64,000 nucleotides of DNA from Cyclospora cayetanensis (lineage: Eukaryota > Apicomplexa > Conoidasida > Eucoccidiorida > Eimeriidae), in contig NW_020312063.1 of assembly GCF_002999335.1 (NCBI RefSeq), positions 1-64,000 on the forward strand. The letters are read 5' to 3'. The position numbers and the translations under genes were made by a program. This document shows positions 55,461 through 64,000 of this stretch, piece by piece (position 1 is the stretch's first letter; every line of letters starts with the position of its first letter). The notes below the pieces were generated by a model. The model saw only the letters and a list, made by a program, of their open reading frames with translations. It had not been told where the DNA came from and searched no databases.

Positions 55461-58355
55461 CTACTTACAGCGCTAGTTTTTGTAGCTGGTTTCCCTCGCG
55501 CTTCTCGGTGATTGTCCTTCTCCTGTGTATGCTCTGCCGGAAATACCTAAAAATAATTTGTGCGTGTTGCTCAAAGAAGCGCCAGCTCTTTTTCGTTTAG
55601 GTGACCTCTACAAACAGATTGGTGCGCAAACACTCGGAGACACACTCTCCGTACGCCTTCCCTTTTTGCGTCGTTTGAGGTTTTAAAATCGAATGCGCTG
55701 CATGCACAGGCTGTATGGGCCTGCAGAATGCGTGTATTTGATGAGGACACAGCTGAACTAGTGTGTATTTTGATCTATCTTGGACACTTTCCTTGCATCC
55801 TCTTGTACCGTTGTGGGAGGCTCACCCCTTTGCCTCTCCGGCAACGGTGGGCTCTTGCGGTTCCATGGCCGTTTTGGTTGCCCCTAGTTCGTTGTTCACT
55901 AGTATGCGTGCTTCTTCTACACTAATGTATTTTTTCCTTCACGGGATGGTGCCTACTTTGCTTTTCCAACACTCACTGTTTTTCGTGTTCCTGCGTGCCT
56001 GGGGGATGGCAATAAAGCAGAAACTCTCCGGCTTTCCTGCATACATTTGATCTCGTTTTACGGGTGCAGCACAGAAGGGTGTCTTATTTGAAACAGTGAG
56101 GGAAAGGGAGAAGGTATACCGGGTTAAGCTACACTTCTCCACTTCTTCTTAGACGCTTCTTATTTAACTACGAATTTAGTAGGAAATGGACTACTTTGAT
56201 TGTTCGTTCATACTTGCTATATAATGCAGAGTAACGTGGGCTCAAAAAAACAAGACGTAATACTGTGCATGTGCAAGTGTGTGTGGACCAGTTGCTATTG
56301 GTAACTAGTTGTGAGTGCCCGTGCTGGTCAGAGGGTGCAGCAACACACACCCTAGCTAGCCATATCCTCTCATATCGAATCCCTGGGGGCCGCAGGGCCA
56401 GGATGGAGGAAACGTTTCCGAAAAGTGTCAGTAGGTGTATATTAAGTTTGGATATTGTGTGGACTTCAATGCCCCCTGAGAACACCTTAGACGGCGTGTT
56501 ACAATGTACATCATGCAAGTTGGGTTCACCTTTCCACTGCGCACAGCAGAGACTTATAGGCAAATTGGCGTACCTGAATAATATTCATACGGAGTGCTTA
56601 CTGATAGTTGTACCCAATAGTCAGATGCAATTAAGCTCTTCGCTCCCCTGCTACTGAAATTTTAACAAGAGGCTGCAGTAACACTAATACGATTTGTACT
56701 AAGTCTCCCCGGGAAACCATAGCCAGAGGAGCTGTATCTGGCCAAACTGCAGAGAGGAGTCTCTACATCCTTCCAGAAACGCCCTTACCATTCTTCTCAG
56801 CTCTCAAGGTCTGGAAATCAGGTGAGAGGGAGGAGGCTGCGGTGTAGCCGGTCGCACTCCGGCGATTGGAAGCTGTGTAGCGTGGGCTGCCATTCGCTAC
56901 AGAGCATGTATATATGCTCACGAGAATCGTGTGGCCAATTCGTATCAGCATCAAATTGATCGAAACCTGGTCTGGGCGTAAGAATATAACAGCGTCACAG
57001 GTTGGTCCGTTCATCAGTAGCAAGCGCTCATGCACCGAAGTAACCCCTACAATTGAATGCCGAACGTAAATATGTGTTAACAGCTTTGATGGAGCACCAT
57101 AGAAGGCTGATCCAAGCTTTGATTTTCTGTGTTTTCTGCAGAACCACGGCCTGCATGCGCTGATCTGCCTTCGATACGCTAGAAAAGGATTCACAGGTTA
57201 GGTCCCATGACGAGTAGGAAGAGTTGAGCCTTGGGACGTGCACTTTATGAAGTGTGCACAAGATGGAAAGTGCTGGGGAAGCGCCTTGCTTGAGGGAAGA
57301 AGTGTGTCTAGTGCAACTCAGTCCGCGAACTCCGAACCCCTACAAGCCGCCGCGCTGCTAGTCCGTTTCCAGCAAAGGAGGTGAAAGCGTGCTAATGATG
57401 AGCATCCATGCGTGTTCGCTAACGCAAAGCATTAAAATGACATGAACGTGTTGTTGGCTTGTGTCTCCCGGAACAGAAGCCGTTTTCTGTCTCGCACTCA
57501 CGTTTGTTTGCCTACCTGTTTTGCAGTCTAGGGCGCGGGATACATGACGGTTCACCTGCGCTTTCGGGAGTGTGCGCCGAATCCACCTCATAACAAATAG
57601 CATTTTTGGAATGGGTGCGAAATTCCCTTTCTTCCTGTTCATACACATTTTTCCACGAAGCGCCTCGCTACCGCGATTTTTCGTGCACGAGAGGAGGCCA
57701 GCCCCGGCAGCGAACGTTATGCGGCTCCGCATGCCGACTCTCCCACCCCAGAGACCCCGTTCATGTGCTTTTTCTACGGGTACGCACACTACTTTGCAGG
57801 CACCGCGCACCCTCGACGTCTAACGCCGCTTTTTCAGCACCCGCATCCCTCCCCTAGCGACACAGCCACAGGGAAATCTGCGACCCCCTGTGGCGTGTAG
57901 CCGTATGGAAGTTCCCTCTTGAGTCTAGCCATTCGTCTTCCTTTCTGGAGCTGCGCAAGCGGGCAGCGCTTGCCGCAGGAGGCCTCCCCTCGCCTGTCCT
58001 GCAGCCCCCTCGGCGCAGACTCGGGAGGCTGCAGTAGGCAGCACCGTCTTGCACTTGAATCTCCGGGCAGATCGGTCCTCGGTGTATCTCATTGATTCAG
58101 CTGAACTCCCTCCGGAGGCTGCGCCTTGCCTCTGTAGTTTCAGGAACGGCGTGCGCTAGAGCCCTTGCAGGCTGCCACTCGTGTGTGTTTTGTCGGCTTT
58201 TCGCCTCTCCGCACGGCGCATTCAGGGGATAGCGAGACTTACACCCTGACGATCTGCGCGTCGCAACGGGTGGGCGGGGGGCGTGCAGCACGCGGTCTTC
58301 CGCGCTAGGGGTTTGTTCAGTCTTGGCATGGAAAATAAAAGCTGTACGGTGTAGC
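55461..58355. other. Gene-poor, repeat-free segment
   Basis: No gene recognised in 2.9 kb. Frames of up to 150 codons (56168-56563, 56265-56657, 56763-57194, 57358-57810) show no motif and overlap one another on opposite strands. The near part could contain the 3' terminal repeat of the element; the 57.8-58.35 kb part is presumably the promoter of the WDTC1-like gene. Confidence 0.45.
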
Positions 58356-60653
58356 ATGGATAGACCTAGGAGCGTTTATCAGGTGCATAAGCGGCGCAGG
58401 CGCTTTCCGCATGAGTGCCGCGCCGCTTTGGACTCCCTTCAGTGGAGTTCTCTGGTGGCAACCCGCCTTATGAGTGACGAGGTGCTAGTCGGTAAGTCTG
58501 TATGTGTGTCATTTGTCTGTCATTCTGCCTTTCTGTCATTCTGTATGTGTGTCTGTAATTCTGTCTTTCTGTCATTCTGTCTGTCTGTCTGTCTATCTTT
58601 ATTAAATTTTTACAGCATCCTGCCCTGCATTGGACGTTGTGCTGTGCGCGAAAGCGTTGAGGGCTGTATTCTTCCCGCTGCTCTTGCCTAGTAGTGCATG
58701 GCTTCTCGGATGTATGACTGTATGTCTATCGCCTTTTGGCAGTCAGCACCGTCCAGGGGTCTTTCTTGCATGCGCGGCATGCTGGTGCTGCTTGTGGTAT
58801 TCTTCCATCAAGAGCCGTTTTCTTTCCAAGAAGTTTGCCGGCAGCCTCTGTGCGGGAGCTGCGTTGGTCATTTGGAATAGTGACCCCTCGTTGCCGCTAA
58901 TCGTTCCATGCGTCTTTCTTTTTTCTTTCTTTCTCCGTCTGTCTGTCTGTCTGTCTCTCTGTACCAGCGCTGCCTGTTTGCTGCTGCTGCTGGTGCTGCT
59001 TTTGCACTTTCGCCTTCTGTGTAGGAGGCCCTTGACGAGCGCTGTACTCCCGCACGCCGTCTGGCAAGCGGTGTGGTGGCTTACTCACTGTATCACTCTA
59101 TCACTCTAATCACTCCTTCACGCACTCTATCACTCACTCGCTCTATCTCTCTATCACTGACTTGCTCAATCTCTCTGTCACTCCCTCGCTCTATCACTCT
59201 GTCGCTCTATCACTCTATCTCTCTATCATTCTATCTCTCTATCACTTGCTCTATCTCTCTCTCACTTGCTCTCTCTCTCTCTCTATCTCTCTATCACTCC
59301 CTCGATCCCCTTCGCGCTGCTGTTGCTGCCACGCAGGCCACGCAGGCTGCGTTAATCGGCTGTCTTGGCATGAGTCAGGCAATTTTCTCGCGAGTACTAG
59401 CGACGATAGACGCGTGCTGATATGGGATTTACCCCAAGACACCCCGGGGGCCCTGGGGCCCCTCGCCCCCCCCTCCGGCGATCCCTTCACTACGCACACC
59501 ACCGACCATCACCACCATCGAGGCGCAAGAATTTCCCATCCTGTCCGTCGTATTGAGACGGGTAGGGCTCTGCTCCCACTGCCCTCTCGCATGCATTGAG
59601 AAGTGCCTCGCAACGCCGATGGCGATGCGTCGTCACCAAGCTCCTTGCTTCCTCGCCAGGGGTTGTTGTTGTTGTTGCGCCTTGGCTATGCCCACCTAGC
59701 GTGTTAGTCGAAAGGGGGAAGAAAGGGAAGAAAGAGAAAGGCTGCTGGCGGGAAAACAAGGGGCAGACACGCTAGCGAAAGCAAGAGGACTTCTTCCTTG
59801 CTCTTGCTTCTCTCGGTGAAGGCTGCGCTGCAGTATCAGATGTGTAGAACCTTCTCATGAGACTCCTCCTCGGCGTTTCTTTTAGGGCATCAGCTAAATG
59901 TCTTTGGCGTGGCATTTTTGGGCATGGAAGCGGTGGCTACAGGCGCAATGGATTCGGAAGTTCGACTCTCTAGCATCTCTAGAGGCGTTTGCTTGTACGG
60001 ATCATCAACTCGACTCCCCTATTTCTCCTGCTTACCCATATACCACGGGCTTCTTCCTTTCCTTCTAGCGCTGCGTTTGCTGTTTTTTGGGTGTATAATT
60101 CTGATAATATGTTGCACATGCGGTCGAGGTCGCATGCAAGGGATAAAAGGGGGGGAGGGGGTTGCGCATGCTTCTCCTGCTTCGTCTTCTGCTTGTTCTG
60201 TTTCTTCTGCTTTTCTTGCAGCTTCTCCTCTTCTGTTTCTTCTGCTTCTTCTGCAGTTTCTCCTCTTCTGCTTCTTCTGCAGTTTCTCCTCTTCTGCTTC
60301 TTCTGCAGTTTCTCCTCTTCTGCTTCTTCTGCAGCTTCTCCTCTTCTGCTTCTTCTGCAGTTTCTCCTCTTCTGCTTCCTCTTTTGCTTCTGTTTCTTCT
60401 GCTTCTTCTGCAGCTTCTCCTCTTCTGTTGCTTCTGCTTCTTCTGCTTCTTCTGCAGTTTCTCCTCTTCTTCTGCTGCTTCTGTTTCTTCTGCTTCTGCA
60501 ATCGCTGCCACGTGCAAGTGCTATTTGCGCTGCTGTAGGAAGCGGTTCACATGCCACGCCAACCAAGTGAAACACATTGCAGCGTTGCCACACGACTCGC
60601 GAAACATTTGGTGGTCTGCCAGCGATGACGGTGGGCATAACCCCAAGGGTCTA

Positions 60654-60688
<35 letters not shown>

Positions 60689-61426
60689 GTCTCTTTCTCT
60701 CTCTCTCTCTCTATCTCTCTCAGTCCGCTGCTTCTGTCCACGCTCCTGTAGGAGGGGTAGTCGTCTTTGTTATTCTGCGATAGCCGCCTTGATGTGCCGC
60801 GGCTGAGCCGCATGCGTGTTGTGTTGGCAGGCACCATTCGCCAGTTTGATCGCAGAGAGCCACACGTCTGCCGCAGGAGAGACTGCCGCAACGTGAGGCC
60901 ATAAAGGAGCAGGAGTTGCTGCTTCGTCTCATGCAGACTCAGAGCCGATGAGCGTTCTCTCGCTTTGCAGTGTATCGCATCACCATGCCGTCCCTCCGGG
61001 TGCCTTAGACGCCAAGCCAGCCACACTAAAACTGAGAGAAACGGAAGGGGGGGAGCATGCCATGTGCTTTTGCGCGCGCAGGTGTTGATTTCTCTGTCCT
61101 CAGAGTCTTGCTCGCCTTCGGTTAGTCATAGGCCACATGTGCGCTTTCTGGCGCGAGCCGCTGCAGCAGTTGCTGCTGCTTCTGCTGCAGTGCAGGAGCA
61201 GCAGCAACTGCTGGAGGGAAGCAGCAGCAACTTGCAGGGGGCTTCCAGGCACTCGAGGCGGGCAGCAACAGAAGCAGCAGGAGCAGCAACAACAGAAGCA
61301 GCAGGAGCAGCTGCAGAAGCAGCAGGAGCAGCGGCAGAATACAACATTGAAGCACGCAGAGAGGATCTGCGAGACACGCAAGGCTTCCAAAGGCGCTCGC
61401 GTTCGCCGCTGGCAAGAACAAGAACA

Positions 61427-61461
<35 letters not shown>

Positions 61462-64000
61462 AGCGAAGGGAAACGTCGACATCGCAGCGAGACGCGTGCA
61501 GCTGTACGATCTTCATGCACCTGGAGGGGGGGTCCTCGCTGAGGATAGGCTGCTGCTGCAACAAGCCTTCTACGAGAGTGCGTGGCTACGGCGCAGATTC
61601 GATGCAGCTGAGGTGCGTTTTCGTCCAATTCAGAAACTCCCCAGAGGCTGCCATGTTGCATCGCATGACCTTTAGCTCGTTCTTTCTGTCGTTCTTTCCT
61701 TCTTTCTTTCGCTCGCTCTCTTTCGTTCTGTCGTTCTTTCTTTCTTCCTCTCTCTTTCTCTCTTTCTTTCTGTCGTTCTTTCTTCCTCTCTCTTTCTCTC
61801 TCACTTTCTGTCTGTATTTCAGAGGAACCATGCTAAAATCAGTAAGTGCCAGGCTCTCTCCTATTCGCCCTGTTGCTGTGCATCATGCGTATGCCCTCCG
61901 CGAGACACATCTCGCTTGCAGAGAGGTGTTTGGTGCTTGTTTTCGAACACGCATGCCTACTGCTGCCTGCTGCTCAGGTCCTTTATGCTTCGTGTTGTCT
62001 TCTCCCCGCAAGGGGCATGTGCAAAAAAGAGCTTTTAAAACCTTTTTTCCTAGCGGCACGCATGCAAGCACGCATGCAAGCACGCATGCAGGCGCGTCTT
62101 GTTGGGGCCCTTCTTGTGTGTGAGCGCGGATTCGAGGGGAAGAAGATACAGATGGCGGGTTGAGTGTTGCCATGGCTTCGCCTCATGTTGTGAACTTGTA
62201 GGTCAAAGCTCTCAGCATCAACCCATTGCGACCTGAGTATCTTGCCGTTGCGGCTAACGATCCAGTTGTTCGCGTGTATGACCGGAGAATGCTTTCTTTG
62301 AGCGGCTTGCGAACGAGCAGAAATCCTCCTTCTCACCGAGTCGCAGCAGCAGCAGCACGAGGCACGCCTGCCCACCCTCTGCCGCCGCTACCAGCCGCAG
62401 CGTGGAGCGTTCGTGGACAGGTTCCTTGCGACACCTTCGTGCCTACCTGTCTTTGGAAGCGGCCTTTCGAAGGGAGTGCGAGGGGCTCTCAGCAGCAGCT
62501 GCTGCACCCAACACACTTGGCGTGCGTAGGAGTCTCGTCGAAGAGGCTTTCTGAGCGGATTTTCCGTCGCACTGGTCCTTGAAGCAGGCGGAAACGCGTG
62601 TCTGCATGCAGATAGCTTTGGGGGACTGCCGCGCGAGTGTCGAAACCCCCTGCTCTGCACCGAGTGTCGTAGGAAAGACGCCGCTCACACCGCAGCAAGG
62701 ATGTGTGAAGCTCCTCGCAGGCACTCTGTGAGGCTTGTGCGCTCGCAGATGGTCCAAGAGCGGACGGTATTTAGCCGCAACTTACGGCTGTGATGCCGTC
62801 TACACCTTCAGATTTCTCTCGCAAAGCGAGCGAGAGATGCTCCCGCTCACAGTCCCTTCCTACGATTTTGCTCGCTGCAGATCCTCAGGCGCACCTTCGG
62901 CAGTGAAGGAGGCTCACGCCTTGGCGTGGATGGGGTACAGCAGCAACAAAAGCACCCCTGGCTGCCCCTGCCGCTATTGCTGCCTTGCCAACGAACCCAC
63001 CACTACCTTTGGCATTCCAGAGACGCAAATAAGGACCTGGCAGCTCGAAGGCAACGCGCTCAGTAAGTTCGCCTGCAGCAAAAAATGCGGCCGTGCTAAA
63101 AAATCAAAGGCACCCTCTTTGAGGCGTCTTACTCTCGCGCGGTGTAGGTCTAGATAAATGTAAAAATGTATGTATACATATACATATATATATATATATG
63201 TATGTATAAGTATGTGTACATGTATATGTATGTATCTATGTATGTATATTTATGTGCATGTGTATATGTACATATGTATGTGCATATGTATGTGTATGTA
63301 TGTGTATGTATATATGTATGTGTATGTATGTGCATGTGTATGTGTACATATGTATGTTTATATGTATGTGTATGTGTATGAACATGTATATCTATATATA
63401 TATATATGTATATGTATATATATATATGTATATGTATATGTATTTATGTATGTGTACATGCATACATGTATGTGGCCGCGCTGAAGCGGTCGCTAATGCT
63501 GTTTTTTCTCGCGTGTGCGCGCTGCTTGGTGTTTTTGCGAGGCTTTTTAATTCTGCCTCGTTTTGTTCGTGTGTCTGCTTGGTGCTGCAGTGGAACGAGG
63601 CCTTGAAGGCATGGCAGTCTGCGCATACACCCGAGCGCTTCGGTTTGCAGTGGCTGCACATCTGCGTGTGCCGCTTTTATGCAACAGAGCTCTTGCGCAG
63701 CTTCGGAGCAAACCTCGATTCGGTGTCTCTGCAGCAGCAGCAGCAGAAAGAGACGCCAGGGAAGCAGTGTACTTGGATCCGTACTGCCCCAAGGCTTACT
63801 ACAGGTGATTGAAGCAGCTTTTACCTCGGTGTGTATCCTGAGATGTGCATGTTGCATGCTCTTGACTAGCAATGCCATGAGAGGACGGCTCGGGGAGAGA
63901 GAAAGAGAGAAAGAAAGAGACAGAGGAAGATAGAGAGAGAAAGAGAAAGATAGAGAGATAGATAGAGAAAGAAAGAGAGGTTACTTGTTTCTATTTCGCG
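58356..64000 (+). CDS. WDTC1/DCAF9-like WD40 and TPR protein (3' end outside window)
   Basis: Members are substrate receptors of the CUL4-DDB1 ubiquitin ligase. Exons: 58356-58491 (MDRPRSVYQVHKRRRRF), 59336 to about 59.55 kb (GHAGCVNRLSWHESGNFLAS, then DDRRVLIW), 59886-59994 (GHQLNVFGVAFLGMEAVATG), 60539-60630 (NQVKHIAALPHDSRNIWWSA), 60831-60892 (TIRQFDRREPHV), 61082-61612 (VLISLSSES, then Gln/Ala-rich), 62202-62521 (ALSINPLRPEYLAVAANDP, then VVRVYDRRML), 62749-63062 (WSKSGRYLAATYGCDAVYTF) and 63591-63804, a TPR (CAYTRALRFA...LLCNRALAQL...AVYLDPYCPKAYYR). All but the 59.55 kb junction fit in phase. The WD40 order followed by a TPR is specific to WDTC1. The gene runs off the window in a phase 2 intron. 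An insert of about 120 residues in the middle of the propeller is unusual. Confidence 0.88.
59085..59305 (+). repeat. CTATCACTCT pyrimidine repeat
   Basis: tctatcactctctcgctcta units in the first intron of the WDTC1-like gene, just before its second exon. Confidence 0.9.
60172..60490 (+). repeat. CTTCTTCTGCAGTTTCTCCT minisatellite
   Basis: About ten units of roughly 27 bases (core cttctgcagtttctcctctt) in the intron 59995-60538 of the WDTC1-like gene. Each unit carries a ctgcag acceptor-like site, so the intron contains many decoy 3' splice sites. Confidence 0.9.
60652..60724 (+). repeat. CTCTCT pyrimidine tract
   Basis: Simple tctctctctc repeat in the intron after exon 60539-60630. Confidence 0.9.
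61680..61820 (+). repeat. TTCTTTCTGTCGTTCTTTC repeat
   Basis: Pyrimidine-rich ttctttctttctgtcgttct repeat in the intron after exon 61082-61612, ending in a good acceptor (tgtatttcag). Confidence 0.85.
63163..63472 (+). repeat. TATGTATGTGTATG repeat
   Basis: AT/GT-rich repeat of tgtatgtgtatgtatatatg units in the intron between exons ending at 63062 and starting at 63591. Confidence 0.9.
63895..63982 (+). repeat. GAGAGAAAGA purine repeat
   Basis: gagagaaagagagaaagaaa tract in the last intron visible of the WDTC1-like gene, reaching the window edge. Confidence 0.85.

Noticed and set aside
55461..57400. 3' long terminal repeat of the chromovirus element
   Set aside because: I could not find a matching direct repeat at the 5' side by eye, so no terminal repeat is claimed.

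Overview
This window looks like nuclear DNA of a coccidian apicomplexan, most probably Eimeria. Genes are intron-rich with GT/AG junctions. Proteins are interrupted by long runs of Ala, Gln and Ser that come from CAG/CTG trinucleotide repeats on either strand, and introns are filled with minisatellites and simple repeats. Repeat-dense gene blocks alternate with repeat-free, gene-poor blocks. No rRNA, tRNA, CRISPR array or bacterial-type feature was seen. Gene models were built by hand from homology motifs plus phase-consistent splice sites, so exon ends are inferences.

Layout. 1-2.8 kb: gene-poor. 3.7-10.6 kb (+): a ZNF598/Hel2-like RING and zinc-finger E3 ligase of ribosome quality control, ending in two RanBP2-type zinc fingers. 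11.6-12.4 kb (-): EF-hand protein. 13.5-15.7 kb (+): multi-exon gene, tentatively a flagellar CFAP206-like protein. 16.3-20.5 kb (-): F-actin capping protein beta. 20.6-21.0 kb (+): unknown ORF. 22.8-28.5 kb (-): a MAPKK (STE7-type) kinase. 29.4-33.8 kb (+): mitochondrial COX11. 35.0-39.0 kb (-): unknown Ala-rich protein. 40.0-40.5 kb (+): weak unknown gene. 40.6-40.9 kb (-): NEDD8/RUB1. 42.7-50.2 kb (-): a large coiled-coil protein. 51.3-55.5 kb (+): a decayed Ty3/gypsy chromovirus-type retrotransposon with recognisable gag knuckle, protease, reverse transcriptase, integrase and chromodomain-like pieces. 58.4 kb to the right edge (+): a WDTC1/DCAF9-like WD40 and TPR protein, cut by the window end.

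Functional links. NEDD8 and a WDTC1-like DCAF both belong to the cullin-RING ligase pathway (CUL4-DDB1), and the ZNF598-like protein is another ubiquitin ligase, so ubiquitin-type signalling is well represented. COX11 serves cytochrome oxidase assembly. Capping protein beta belongs to the actin machinery used in motility. The tentative CFAP206 and coiled-coil genes would fit flagellated microgametes or the cytoskeleton. Genes alternate in strand, giving divergent promoter regions (12.4-13.5, 20.48-20.60 and 28.5-29.4 kb) and convergent ends (10.6-11.6, 15.7-16.2 and 33.8-35.0 kb).
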